64,000 nt of DNA from Antilocapra americana (GCA_007570785.1 ML664161.1:17981856-18045855), one strand, 5' to 3'. Counted from the first letter of the stretch, positions 44,250-55,850 are shown. Notes: generated from the sequence alone by a model not told the origin. Numbers and translations are program-made.

Positions 44250-45390
44250 TGATCAATTAATCTATGAAAGAGGAGGCAAGAATACACAATGGAGAAAAGA
44301 CAATCTTTGCAGTAAGTGGTGTTGGGAAAAACAGACAAGTACATGTAAAAGAATGAAATTAGAACACAGAAAATTCTCTAATACCGTATGCAAAGATAAA
44401 CTTGAAATGTATCAAAGCCCTAAATGTAAGGCCAAACAGTATAAAACATAGGAAAAAAAGGCAGAACATCCTTTGACATAAATTGTGGCAATATCTTTTT
44501 TGATCCACCTCTTACAGTAATGAAAATAAAACAAAAATAAACAAACATAATTAAATGAAAATGCTTCTGCCCAGCAAAGGAAACCATTAAAAAAATTTTT
44601 TCAAATGAAGTAATCAACAAGTGATTAATCTCCAAAATACACAAACAGCTCATGCAATTCAACATGAAAAAAACAAACCTCCCAATCAAAAAAAAATGAA
44701 TAGAAGATCTAAATAGATACATTTCCAAAGAAGACATACAGATGGCCAAAACAGCATATGCAAAGATGCTCACCATCACTGATTATTAGAGAAATGCAAA
44801 TCAAAACTACAGTGAGATATCACCTCACACTGCTTAGAATGGCCATCATCAGAAAAATCTACAAACAATAAATACTAGAGAGGAGGACATGGAGAAAAGG
44901 GAACCCTGTTACACTGTTGGTGAGAATGCAAATTGGTACAGCCAATTACAGAGAACAGTATGCAAGTTCCTTTAAAAACTAAAACTAGAGCTACTATATG
45001 ATCCTGCAATCCCATTCCTGGGCAGCCAGAGAAAGACAAATATAATATCACTTATATGTGGAATCTAAAAAATGGTACAAAGAAGTTATTTACAAAATAG
45101 AAATAGAGTCAAAGATGTAAAAAACAATTTGTGATTACCAAGGGGGAAAGCCGAGGACAGGGTGGAGAGGGATAAATGGAGACACTGGGACTGACAATAT
45201 ACACACAACTATATATAAATAATAAGGAACTACTGTATAGCACAGAAAGTGTCTCAATACTATGCAATGACTGATATAGGAAAAAAATCTCAAAAAGAAT
45301 GGACACAGGTATATGTATACCTGATTCCCTTTCTGTACATCTGAAACACACTGTAAATCAACTATACTAATAAATACTTCTTTTTAAAAG
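44250..45390 (+). mobile_element. L1 copy A: ORF2 C-terminus and 3' UTR
   Basis: Begins at 'atgatcaattaatctatgaaagaggaggcaagaa', passes 'aacagctcatgcaattcaac' and 'tagaatggccatcatc', skips about 250 bp compared with a complete L1 (between 'cctgggcagcc' and 'cacttatatgtgg'), and ends in the 3' UTR ('ctgaaacacactgtaaatcaactatac', 'aataaatacttc'). Confidence 0.82.
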
Positions 45391-45392
45391 TA

Positions 45393-46172
45393 TACAAACA
45401 ATAAATGCTGGAGAGGATTTGGAGAAAAGGGAACCCTCCTATGCTGTTGCTGGGAATGTAAATTGGTACAGCCACTATGGAGAACAGTATGGATATTAAT
45501 TAAAAAACTAAAAACAGAGTTTGCATATGATCCTGAAATCCCACTCTTGGACATATATCTGGAGAAAACCATAATATGTAAAGATATACACACCTCTGTG
45601 TTCATTACAGCACCATTCACAACAGCCAACACACGGAAGCAATCTAAAATGTCAATCGACAGAGGAATGGATAAAGATGCAGTACATATATACAATGGAA
45701 TATGAGCCATAAAAAAGAATGAAATAATGCCATTGGCAGCAACATGGATAGACCGAGAGATTATCCCACTAAGTGAAATTAGACACAGATAGGCAAATAT
45801 CACATGCTATCACTTGTATGTGGAATCTCATTTTTAAAAATGTATAAATGAACTTATTTACAAAACAGAAAGACTTACATATATGGAAAACAAACTTATG
45901 TTTACCAAAGTGGAAATGTTGTGGGGGAAGGATAAATCAGGAGCTTGGGATAAACATATACACACTACTACATATAAGATAGATAACCAACAAGGACTTA
46001 CTATTTAGCACAGGAAACTCTATTCAATATTCTGTGACAATCTATATGAGAAAAGAATCTAACAAAGAATGAATATATGTATCTGTATAACTGAATCACA
46101 TTGCTATATGCTGGAAACTAACAACACTGTAAATCACTGATACTCCAATAAAACTAAAATTTTTAAAAAGAC
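45393..46172 (+). mobile_element. L1 copy B: 3' end
   Basis: Starts at 'aaacaataaatgctggagagg' and runs through the ORF2 end ('ttcattacagcaccattcac', 'ggaatggataaagatgc') and 3' UTR ('agataaccaacaaggacttac', 'gaaactaacaacactgtaaatc', 'ccaataaaac'). Confidence 0.85.
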
Positions 46173-46175
46173 AAA

Positions 46176-46890
46176 AAATAAGTATTAGCAAGGATGTGGG
46201 AAAAGGAGAATCCTTACACACAGTTGATGAGAATAGTAAATGGGTCAGCCATTATGGAAAACAGTATAAAGATTCCTCAAAATGTCAAAAATAGAACAAC
46301 CATTTCTGGGTATATATCTTCATAGGAAATGAAATCAGCACCTGAAAGAGATATATGCATTCCCGTATTTGTTTCAACATATGTGCAACAGTCAAGATAT
46401 AGAAACAACCTAAGTGTCTACCAGTGGATAAACAGATGAAGAGATGATGTATATAAATTGCCAGTAAATATGAAAATCCTGCCATCTGCAACAACATGAA
46501 GGAACCTGGAGGCTATTATGCTAAGCAAAGTAAGAGAGAAACAGAAAGACATATACTGCATGTGCTAATTTATATGTGGAATCTAAAAAAGTCAAACTCA
46601 TAGAAACAAAGAATGGAGGGATGGCTGTCAGAGGCCAGGAATGGGGAAAATGGGAAAATATTGGTCAAGGGGTATAACTTTCAGTTATATGATGAACAAG
46701 TTCTGGGAATCTGATGTACAGCATGGTGACTATAGTTAACAATACTGTATTTTATACACTGAGTGTGCTAAGAGTAGTTCATTAGCTTAATTGTGGAAAT
46801 CATTTCCAATTTGTCCATAATTAAATCATCACATTGTACATCTTAAATACATATGTATTTGTTAATTATATCTCAAAAAACTGGAAAAAA
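46176..46890 (+). mobile_element. L1 copy C: 3' end of an older family
   Basis: 'agtattagcaaggatgtggg', 'ggaaatgaaatcagcacctg', 'aacctaagtgtctaccagtgg', 'ctgatgtacagcatggtgac' and 'ttgtacatcttaaatac' mark an L1 3' end different from copies A, B and D (L1M-type UTR). Confidence 0.75.
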
Positions 46891-46894
46891 TAAA

Positions 46895-48665
46895 AGAAAC
46901 TGAAGATGACAAAGAGATAGGCAATATTTTTGAATTGGAAGAATCAATATTGTCAAAATGATTATACTACCCAAGGCAAGTGACAGATTCGATGTGATCC
47001 CTATCAAATTACCAATGACATATTCCACAGAAGAACAGCAAAAATTTTTAATCTGTAATGGAAATACACAAAAAAACCCTGAATAGCCAAAACATTCTTG
47101 ATAAAGAAAAACTGAGCTAGAGGAGTTAGGTTCCCTGACTTCAGACAATACTACAAAGCTACAGTAATCAAAATAGCACCATAGTGGCACAATTGTGCCA
47201 CTCTCCATTGATATAGGTCAATGGAACAGCACAAAAAGTCCAGAAATAAATCCACACACCTATGATCGGTTAATCTACAACAAAGGAGACAAGAATATAC
47301 AATGGAGAAAAGACAGTCTCTTCAATAAACAGTGCTGGGAAAACTGGACAACTATGTGTAAAAGAATAAAATTACAACGTTCTTAAACACCATACACAAA
47401 AATAAACTCAAAATGGATTAAGGATCTAAATGTCAGTCTGGATACTATAAAACTCAGAGAAAAACATAGGCAGAATGCTCTTTGACATAAATTGCGGCAA
47501 TGTCTTTTTAAATCTGTCTCCTAGAGACATAATAAAAGCAATAAAAATAAACGAAAACAAAAAACAAATGAGACCTAATTAAACTTAAAAGTTTTTGCAC
47601 AAAGAAAACCATTTTTAAAAAAAAGGAAAACGACAACTCACAGAATGAGAGAAAATATTTGCAAATGATGTGGCTGACAAAGGATTAACCTCCAAAATAT
47701 ACAAACAGCTCATTCAGCTCAATATCCAAAAAAACAGACAACCCATTCAAAATGAGCAGAGGACCTAAATAGACATTTCTCCAAGGAAGACACACAGATG
47801 GCCAAGAGGCACCTGAAAAAATGTTCAACATCACTAACTATCAGAGAAATGAAAATCAAAACTGCAATGAGGCATCACCTAACACCAGTCAGAATGACCA
47901 TTATCAAAAAGTCTACAAACAATAACTGTTGGAGAGAGCATGGAGAAAAGGGAATCCTTCTACACTGTTAATGGGAAGGTAAATTGGTACAACCATTATG
48001 GAGAACAGTATGGAAGGGTTCCTTAAAAAACTAAAAACAGAGCTACCATATGATCCAACCATGTATCTGGAGAAATCCATAATTTGAAAAGTACATGCAC
48101 CGCAATGTAGTAGCACCATTTACAATAGCCAAGATATGGAGGCAACCTAAATGTCCATCAACAGAGGAATGGATAAAAGAAGATGTGATACATACATACA
48201 ATGGAATATTATTCAACCATAAAAAAGACTGAAATACTGCCATTGCAGCAACATGGATGGACTTGTAGATTATCATACTAATTGAAGTAAGTCAGAGACA
48301 AATATCATGCTATCACCTATATGTGGAATCTTAAAAAATGATAGAAATGAACTTATTTATAAAGCAGAAACAGATTCACAGACTTAGGAAACAAACTTAT
48401 GGTTTCCAAAGGGGAAAGGTTGGAGAGGGAACGATAAATTCAGAGTCTGGATTAACATCTAATCACTACTATATTTAAAATAGATAACTAACAAGGACCT
48501 ACTGTATAACACAGGGAACTCTATATTCTATAATAACCTAAATGGGAAAAGAATTTGAAAAGAAGAGATATATCTATATATATAACAGAGTTACTTTGCT
48601 GTACATCTGAAAGTAACACAACATTGTAAATAAATTATACTCCAATATAAAAGTTTAAAATTTTT
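46895..48665 (+). mobile_element. L1 copy D: ORF2 second half and 3' UTR
   Basis: Begins 'gaaactgaagatgacaaagag' and 'attggaagaatcaatattgtc' and continues without large gaps: 'gaaaactggacaactatgtg', 'cacacagatggccaagaggc', 'ccataaaaaagactgaaatac', '3' UTR 'acctactgtataacacagg', end 'gtacatctgaaagtaacac' and 'ctccaatataaaag'. It starts roughly 125 bp downstream, in L1 coordinates, of where the 5' part breaks off at 44067. It could be the displaced 3' half of that element. Confidence 0.85.
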
Positions 48666-49034
48666 AAGAAAATAAATTGTAATGCAATGAGATTACAAGG
48701 TGAAGAGAGAGTGCTCATGTTGATTTTTTTTTCCCTTTCTGGTAAACTAGCCTTTCATGCAAACTATCAGGGAAGAATACTGACAACTATTAAATTTTCA
48801 TAGGAAAAAATGTGCTTATTGCATTTTTTTGATCAGCAGGGAGATTTTTGAAGCATGCACTTTGCACATGAACAATTTCCCTCTCCCAAAAAGTTTAGTA
48901 TATTTTTTCTTTTTTTGCTTGTATGTTTGGAGCTGCCAGAACTTTAAAGCTCTCAAGGTATTTCTAACTTGAGTAAAGTTGGATCTATAAAGAAATAAAA
49001 ATGTATCTTCTTAATTTTCAAAGCAATTTCATTT
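48666..49034. other. Unique DNA, nothing recognised
   Basis: Short T-rich runs (48725-48733, 48903-48916) in otherwise unassigned sequence. Confidence 0.4.
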
Positions 49035-49216
49035 GAAAGTGAAAGTCACTTAGCCGTATCCGGCTCTTTGCGGCCCCATGGACTATACAGTCCATGGAAT
49101 TCTCCAGGCCAGAATACTGGAATGGGTAGACTTTCCCTTCTCCAGGGGATCTCCCCAACCCAGGTCTCCTTCATCGCAGGCAGATTCTTTACCAGCTAAG
49201 CCACAAGGGAAGCCCT
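49035..49216 (-). mobile_element. Bov-tA SINE
   Basis: Reverse complement from 'gaaagtgaaagtcacttagccg' to 'ctttaccagctaagccacaagggaagccc', with a short internal deletion around 'ggactatacagtccatgg'. It sits at the left edge of an L1 3' end. Confidence 0.88.
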
Positions 49217-49560
49217 TTCACTCATGTGTGAAATCTAAAAGACGAAAGAACAAATAGGACAGAAACACTCATAAATAAAGAACTACTAGTGGTTGCCTGA
49301 GTGGAGGGAAGTGGGAAGACAGGCAAATTAGGTGGAGGGAATTAAAAGGTACAAATTACCAGTTATAAAATAAATAAGTCATATGAATGTAATATATAGC
49401 ACTAGATAGTGTCAATAATACTGGAATATAGTCAATAATATTGAAATAACTGTATATAGTATATAATCTATGAAAATAATGAATCACTATACTATAAACC
49501 TGAAACTAACATAATATTGTAAGTTAACTATACTACAGTTAAAAAAAAGAAAAAAGGCAT
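49217..49560 (+). mobile_element. L1 3' UTR fragment
   Basis: 'gtgtgaaatctaaaagacg', 'aaaaggtacaaattaccagttataaaataaataagtcatatgaatgtaat' and 'aacctgaaactaacataatattg' follow the 3' UTR of an L1MA/MB-type element. It contains a local duplication ('gtcaataata') near 49410-49440. Confidence 0.7.
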
Positions 49561-50694
49561 TCAAATAGTGCACCATTGTTGCAGCATGTTAATACAGAAC
49601 TCTTCAGAGTCTTAATTTACTTGAGCAAACCCGTTATAAACCCATGCCAAAGAGTGGGAAAGAAGATTGGCAGCCAGAGAACTGGAAGCCAAATGGTTCC
49701 TCACTGGCAGTGGCATCTGGATGGGAGGTTGGCTTGCCTCCGGGACTCTTGGCCAAAGCACTGTTGTCTATACAGACGGCTGTGTATCTGTTCAGGAGTC
49801 TAACAACTGTGTGTATGTATTTTGGTAAGCTTTTATTTCTGGGCCAAAGATTTCCATGGCATTTTTACATCTGTTGGCACCAATTCTGTATCTAGCTCCC
49901 CACTTCCTCACCCATAGTTACATTTTAGTTTTAGATGAAAAACACTGCACATAAATGGAAATGCATTAAGAAAATAAATTTCTTGAGATTTTTTTCCTTA
50001 AATGCGATAAAACATGTACAGGTATGGCTCTGCTATTATTCTAGATGGTCTATCTTCCTTTCTCAAGCCTTGAATAATGTGGAAATTCCCAAACAAAGCA
50101 AAAATATCCTTGATCTTCACAAGATTTAGATAGAACCTAACTATAAAACTATCAGAAGTTACTTTCATCATCAAAAGTATAAAGGACCATAAAGAAACTT
50201 AAAGTTAAGTTACTCTTTCAATGTTCTAGAGAAACAAAATCATTTTATAAATGTGGTTCCTGCAGTATAAGCACAGGAACTGCCACACATCCAATCAACT
50301 AGCTTTTCAAAGTCCTGTTTTGCAGGGTTTCAACTTTTCAACCTTTTAAGACTCTGCTACCCCCAAATTACTCATTTTAAGGTCACTCACTCTCACACTA
50401 ATATAATTCAACCAATATCTATCAAATAGATCCTTTATACAAAATAATAGGGGATATAGAGATATCTACCCCCAAACGTTTATCTTTTTTTTGATGAACA
50501 GACTTTTCATCAGTTGGAACAGACTTTTAAACAAGTGACAAGAGCACCAGGACAAAAAAAAGTAAAAGCTAAGCGGAGGTCCAAAGTACCATATAGCATA
50601 TTCCAGGAATAGGACAATAAAGAAATGAACCCCATTTTTATGTGAAACATTTCAGTTGAGCTTAGTGCTTTAAAGCTAGAAGGGTCTGTGGAAA
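49561..50694. other. Unique DNA, no gene seen
   Basis: No repeat was recognised. Two overlapping plus-strand frames at 49576-49895 differ in reading frame and have no domain, so I do not call an exon. Confidence 0.45.
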
Positions 50695-50763
50695 TCATGT
50701 AATCCAAAATCATTCTTCTACACTTTTGATGAGGAAACTGATAGTCAAAGAGAAGTAATTTGG

Positions 50764-51171
50764 GGGCTTACATGGTGGTGCAGTGACTAAGGGCTTCCCA
50801 GGTGGCTCAGTGGTAAAGGATCTGCCTGCCAATGCAGGAGATGCGGGTTCAATCCCTGGGTCAGGAAGATCCCCTGGAGTAGGAAATGGCAACCCACTTC
50901 AATATTTTTGCCTGAAAAATTTCAAGGACAGAGAAGGCTGGAGGACCACAGTCCACAGGGTTGCAAAGAGTTGGACACTACTGAGCACACACATACCAAT
51001 GATTAAGAATTTGCCTTTCAGTGCAGGGGACGTGGGTTCAATCCCTGGTTGGTGAACTAAGACCCCACATGCTAGCAGGGCAACTAAGCCCAAGCACCAA
51101 AACTAGGGAGAAGCCTGAGCACCCAAATGAAAGATCCCACATATCACATTCTTGACACAGCCAAATAAGTA
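50764..51171 (+). mobile_element. CHR-2-type tRNA-Glu SINE, itself interrupted
   Basis: 'ggggcttacatggtggtgcagtgactaag' continues after the nested SINE as 'tgattaagaatttgcctttcagtgcaggggacgtgggttcaatccctggttggtgaactaagaccccacatgc', with a tail ending 'cagccaaataag'. This is the cetartiodactyl tRNA-Glu SINE older than Bov-tA. Confidence 0.8.
50783..51007 (+). mobile_element. Bov-tA SINE nested in the CHR-2-type SINE
   Basis: Complete Bov-tA ('gggcttcccaggtggctcagtgg' to 'gttggacactactgagc'). Flanking target copies are GTGACTAAG (50783-50791) and ATGATTAAG (50999-51007), seven of nine bases matching. Confidence 0.88.
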
Positions 51172-51245
51172 AGAAGTGATTTGGTCACAGTCACAGAGTA
51201 ATAAGTATGAGGACTCAGATCCAGTTCTCTCTCAATGCTAACGCC

Positions 51246-51593
51246 CCATGATTTGAGAGTTAGGGCATACTTACAGGAAGTTTGCATAGAAATTCTTTAA
51301 AATGTCATGGCAAAATTTCCAAGATAATAATAAACAGTGAACCAAGAACAGGTAATTACGGTGTGACGCAAATGAGAGGTGGGATGGAGTTACTACAATT
51401 ACAAGCAATCCTCTCTGGCTAGAGTGTTGGGACAGGACCCCAGAAATATCACTCAGTTCCAGCCTATAGATGTTGCAACTGACAATGAAAAAGGCATCTG
51501 CCACAGCTTTCCTCTCCCTATGGCTTGTAGATATCTCTGTGGAGAAAGGTGGTGTGTCCAGGAGCTTATAGAATACTACGATGTTACCTCCAT
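51246..51593. other. Unique DNA, nothing recognised
   Basis: A plus-strand open frame covers 51379-51627 and runs into the Bov-tA insertion. No known domain. Confidence 0.4.
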
Positions 51594-51830
51594 CCTCTTA
51601 GCAACCATGTTATTTTTTAGTTTCTAAAACATGTCCGACTCTTTTGTGACTCCATGGACTGTAGCCTGCCAGGCTCCTCTGTCCATGGGATTCTCCCGGT
51701 AAGAATACTGTAGTGGGTTGCCGTTTCCTTCTCCAGGGTATCTTCTCAACCCAAGGATCAAACCCATGCCTCATGCATTGGCAGGTGGATTCTTTACCAC
51801 TGAGCCACCAGGTAAGCCTCTTAGTGACCA
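51594..51830 (-). mobile_element. Bov-tA SINE with 14-bp imperfect TSD
   Basis: Reverse-complement Bov-tA ('aacatgtccgactcttttgtgac' to 'ctttaccactgagccaccagg'). CCTCTTAGCAACCA (51594-51607) and CCTCTTAGTGACCA (51817-51830) differ at two sites. Confidence 0.9.
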
Positions 51831-52289
51831 CAGTGTCATAAAAAATGGCTCCCCCTCAGATATACTACTTAAGTGTCACTCAGCAGCAGCCCTCTGAAAA
51901 AGATTGAGGGCTCCATGGTTTGAAACAGGGTGTTACACGTGTTTAAATAGTCTCACTGTATTAAGCTCAAGTTACTGTATACAGTATACAGTGTAGTCTG
52001 TATTGAACAGTACTGAGGAAAGCTCTTATCCAACTTGGTCTGAGCGAAATAAGATTGTTTTCTGAATTAAACTAGGTAATCAGCACTTGATGGACTGGAG
52101 CCCTGCTAAACTGATAATCAATATACAAAACCAATTTAAAGAGGCTGAAGGATGCCCAGACCAGAAGGACCTCTTCATAACTTAAAAGAATTAGCAAATC
52201 TGAAGGAAGAATACATCACTTAGAAGGGAGGTTAATCAACTATAAAGAAACACAGAAAAAAAACAACAACAACAAAAAACGAAGATGTG
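51831..52289. other. Unique DNA with a 19-bp palindrome
   Basis: Arms ACTGTATAC (51974-51982) and GTATACAGT (51984-51992) surround a single A. No gene or repeat family was seen. Confidence 0.45.
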
Positions 52290-52870
52290 TGTATGGGCAG
52301 TGTCCATCCCATAACCATCCTAGGCAAGAGTGCCCTGGGCAAGGACCCACTTATACTAATCATGCCTTTTTGTTTTCTGTATTGTCTAGTATTTTGACAT
52401 CTAGGGCCTTAAGGAAACTGGAGAGACCTCCCTTCCTAGTGCTAATTCCAAGAGAGAGCAAACAACTTAAAATGACTACACTTTCATGAGCAAACCACCC
52501 AATATTCAAAGCCCAGACCTCCAACCCCCTTCTTTACCTAGTTTTTACACTCTGGGCCCATTATCCATCAGCCCTAATCACTCCAGGGTTCAGGTACTAG
52601 AAAAACAGGCAGTCCCTAACCCCTGAGCCTGCTAAAATTATCCAAACTAGCCCATCTTAAGCCTGCTCATCCTGCCTCACCTACTTCTTCTCTCAGAATA
52701 AAGGCTCTTGCCTATGTTTTCACCTTGCTCCTTCCTCCTGAGCTACCCTGGTGCCTCCCTGTAAAGATATATACTGTGTCTCTTATTTCTAGGGATTTGT
52801 GCATATAAAACTTCTTCCCTCGTATCAGTCATTCCCATGTCTGTGTGACTGCGTAGCACTAACCATACCT
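52290..52870 (+). repeat. Possible solo LTR
   Basis: A GC-balanced, pyrimidine-rich stretch contains 'tctcagaataaaggctcttgcc' (a polyadenylation-signal-like R region) followed by 'accttgctccttcctcctgagctaccctgg' and 'gtgtctcttatttctagg', the layout of U3-R-U5 in a retroviral LTR. I cannot define TG...CA ends, a TSD or a family, and no internal viral genes are nearby. It may be something else. Confidence 0.35.
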
Positions 52871-53244
52871 GATTAAAACAAATCCCTGTACACTTTAAAA
52901 CCACCATTCTGGTGCAGTGACAATGAGCTCACTAATCTCTCTTAGCCTGAAGACTTTGAACAATCTAAACAGACACTGTTTCCCGTCCATTCCAATCCTC
53001 TGCTCTAATTTGGCATCTCAGGTGGCATGTCTTAGAACAGAAGATTCTGGGTCAGTACCTACCATTTTCCTAATTTAGTATATTAAGTAGATATTTATAA
53101 TATGAGCAATAATAAATTAGATTTCTAAGTATCTACATCAGTCTTGTAAGCCTGGTTCCTATGACTCTATTCCTAAAAGATCTCCTGATCAGATTTAACA
53201 GTCTTGGAAGCCTAAGTGTTGAGGACCAAACTCTAAAGGCTTCT
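52871..53244. other. Unique DNA, nothing recognised
   Basis: No frame or repeat was recognised before the MER5A-like element. Confidence 0.4.
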
Positions 53245-53405
53245 TTCTCAAAATGTGGTCCTCAAACTAGTAGCAGCAGCATTACTATGGGCCTGTTAGA
53301 AATGCAGAATCAAATCTCAGGTCCCACTCTAGACCTACTGAATCAGATCTGTATTTTAAAAATTCCAGATTTGTATGCAAAGACTTTGAGAAATACTATT
53401 CTAGA
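53245..53405 (+). mobile_element. MER5A hAT-Charlie element
   Basis: 'caaaatgtggtcctcaaactagtagcagcagcattactatgggcctgttagaaatgcagaatcaaatctcaggtcccactctagacctactgaatcagatctg' followed by 'gactttgagaaatactattct' is MER5A in order, including the terminal repeat remnant. It explains the plus-strand frame 53161-53448. Confidence 0.82.
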
Positions 53406-53429
53406 GCGAAGAGAAGCAAATTTCTTCCA

Positions 53430-53745
53430 GAAAGTTAATAGTAAATAGTCAAAATTTTAGGTTTTGTAGGATATATGATCTTTGGTGCAACTTCTAATCT
53501 CTGCCATTTTAAACCAAAAGAAGCCATAGACAATGTGGAAACAAAAAAGCATAGCTATGTTCCAAAGGACTTTATGTATGGACACTGAAATTTGAATTTC
53601 ATATGATTTTCACAAGTCACAAAACATTAAAAAAAATTGTTAACCATTTAAAAATGTGAAAACCAGTCTTAGTTTTCAAAGACTTACAATAGTTAAGTGG
53701 CAGGCCAAATTATCCTACTGGTGATAGCTTGCCCACCCCCAATCT
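53430..53745. mobile_element. MER-type hAT element (unassigned subfamily)
   Basis: 'agtaaatagtcaaaattttaggttttgtaggatatatgatc', 'aaaagaagccatagacaatgtgg', 'gctatgttccaaaggactttatgtatgg' and 'gtggcaggccaaattatc...gtgatagcttgccca' match a common old mammalian hAT element (consensus phrases 'agccatagacaatatgtaaac' and 'tgttccaataaaactttattt'). Orientation and exact name are not assigned. Confidence 0.6.
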
Positions 53746-54704
53746 AGACCATGGAAAAGTCAATAGGATCCAGTTATTCTTTCAAGAATAAAACCTCATG
53801 TGCCAAGTGAGACTCTTCCTCTTTAAATTTCCAGAGATGGATTACATTTTTTGTTTTGATAATTAAGATCTTCAAATTAAGGTCTTATAGGAACATAAGG
53901 ATTCTAGAACACAGATGCAGAAGCTAACAGAGAAAGAGTTCCCTTCCTAGTGGGAGAGCACTGTAATCTGAAATATCAGTACTTTAGCTAAACATACCAT
54001 TTCCAACTTATTTCACATGGCTTCCTGAGCTGACTGAGAAGCAATAAGGAAGTGATAGAAGCCTTACTACAACCAAGCACTCACAAACAAGAAGAATGAT
54101 CCAAGATTACTTAATATAAGTGCAGACAGAAGCAGCCATGGAGTACCTATTACCTGATTTTCAATCCCTGTTTATAACAAGGGCCAAATGGCAACAACAT
54201 CCTGGTGTCTTGATTTTCTTCCAGCATTTGTGCAGCAGGCTATCTATTTGGAGGTGTGCCACAAGCACCCATCAGCCTTGACACCATCTAGTTCATCTGT
54301 CAACCACAGAAATGGTCTGGCCATCTCCAATGGTTTTATTTTTCCCCAATGAGATAAGGCAGTTGACCCAACAATTCCAATTAGTGACATGCAATGAGTT
54401 GCTGAATTTGGAATATCAGTTTTACTGTGGAATTATTAGCTGTTTCTCTAATTGGATTAACTAAGAAAAAAAAAGGTATTTCTATCATAATACTTGAAGT
54501 GGAAACTTCAAATAACTCTACAGCTCCCATGGTGATGCGCTTAAAAGTTTCCTCACATTCACTTCACCATAATATTCTGTAATGTGAATTTTACTTTTTA
54601 TATTAAATCTTATTACATAAGTTTCTAATTTTATATACTTATTCCCCATTCTAAAGCTTGAAGACACACACACACAGGTATATGAATCATCTAGCGACAT
54701 TTTT
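53746..54704. other. Unique DNA; candidate conserved block at 54290-54470
   Basis: No gene or young repeat. Around 54360-54465 there are CCAATTAG, GAATTATTAGC and TCTAATTGGATTAAC homeodomain-type motifs in non-repetitive sequence. This resembles enhancer DNA, but only motif content supports it. Confidence 0.4.
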
Positions 54705-54815
54705 AAACATGCCAGTGCCCAAGGGGCTCCTAGTGGTGGGTCCTGAGATATTCATTAAAAAAAAACAAAACTCCCAGGTTATTCTAATATATTGTAATTG
54801 GAACCACTGCTTTTG
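54705..54815. mobile_element. MER5/MER58-like fragment
   Basis: 'ggggctcctagtggtgggtcctgagatattcat', an A-run and 'aactcccaggttattctaatatattgtaattggaaccactgc' resemble the second half of a MER5-like hAT element ('ccaggtgattctgatgca...gagaaccactg'). Weak. Confidence 0.45.
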
Positions 54816-55619
54816 TGATTTCCAAAATTATTAAATATCACCATTTTTCTCTGAAAGTTTTGTAAGTCACCTTTTGTTACAATTATTAAAACTTAGAAAC
54901 ACTATTTTAAAAACTTAGGATTTTTCATGAAAATGACTTCCAGAATGTTCTTAGGATCAGTATCGATACAAGTGAAGCTATAAACCTCCTTTATTTTTGT
55001 CTTTTTATCTAGGTAAACTGGTTCATTAACTATAACCCAGTACATACATTCTAGAAATATGGTAGTTTTATTACTGCTCAACAGTTTCAAAAACTATAAT
55101 TGCAGTATAGTTGCCTCTCTGGGTACTTTCATAATTTTCATTCTCCATTAGATGGTTAATATTAAAGTACATATATACTAAATTATCAAAATGAACTTAC
55201 CTAGATGTTATTTTTATTGTTCATGTTTGGTTTTCCACCAGAATATGGGATTGTGATAAACAAACATTACTCCAATTTGTCTCTACTATCACCCTAGAAG
55301 TTTTGGAAGACATTCTAGCCTATACACCATCTCATAAATTCCAACTTTTGTGCTTCGGAGAAACATCTCAATAACACCTTTTGGGCGCTACTTTGGTAGG
55401 GATATCTACTACCCAGGAATATTAGTAATCTTTCCTCAATTTTCCTTCAGGGATAAGTGAGCATAAAGTTGTTTTTTAAATTTTTTTTTATTATTTTGGG
55501 CATATGGATGAAAAAAGAATTAGTTGTTCTTAAAAATTTCATCATATGAAATGGAAACTGGAGTAATTTGACTATTCTAATTACAAACAGTTGTGATAAA
55601 AATAATTAAATATTAATCT
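54816..55619. other. AT-rich unique DNA, nothing recognised
   Basis: No gene, RNA or repeat was recognised. Confidence 0.45.
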
Positions 55620-55850
55620 TTAAGTGCTTTCTATTCTAGGTACTGTGCTAGGATGTTTTACACACATCACTTAATCTTCCCAGTAACACTATGACATAGG
55701 TTGAAAATGCTCCCATTTTACAGCTGAGAAGCTGAAAAATCAGGAAGATTACATAATTCACCCAAATTCATACAACTTGTTAGCAGGATCAAACTTTGAA
55801 ACTAGGTCTTTAGGACTCCAAAACCCACAATCCTAACCACTCTGCATATA
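55620..55850 (-). mobile_element. MIR SINE
   Basis: 'ggtactgtgctaggatgttttacacac', 'cccagtaacactatgacatagg', 'cccattttacagctgagaagctg' and 'aattcacccaaattcatacaacttgttagcagg' are the reverse complement of MIR along nearly its full length. Confidence 0.82.

Larger units (their letters stand above)
50695..51245 (-). mobile_element. MIR SINE split by nested SINEs
   Basis: The left part 'cttttgatgaggaaactgatagtcaaagagaagtaatttgg' and right part 'gatttggtcacagtcacagagtaataagtatgaggactcagatccag' are consecutive pieces of antisense MIR. They are separated by 50764-51171. AGAAGTAATTTGG (50751-50763) and AGAAGTGATTTGG (51172-51184) are the duplicated target. Confidence 0.85.

Noticed and set aside
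43502..44779. Several long minus-strand frames (119-124 codons)
   Set aside because: They are antisense to L1 ORF2 and to nested Bov-tA copies.
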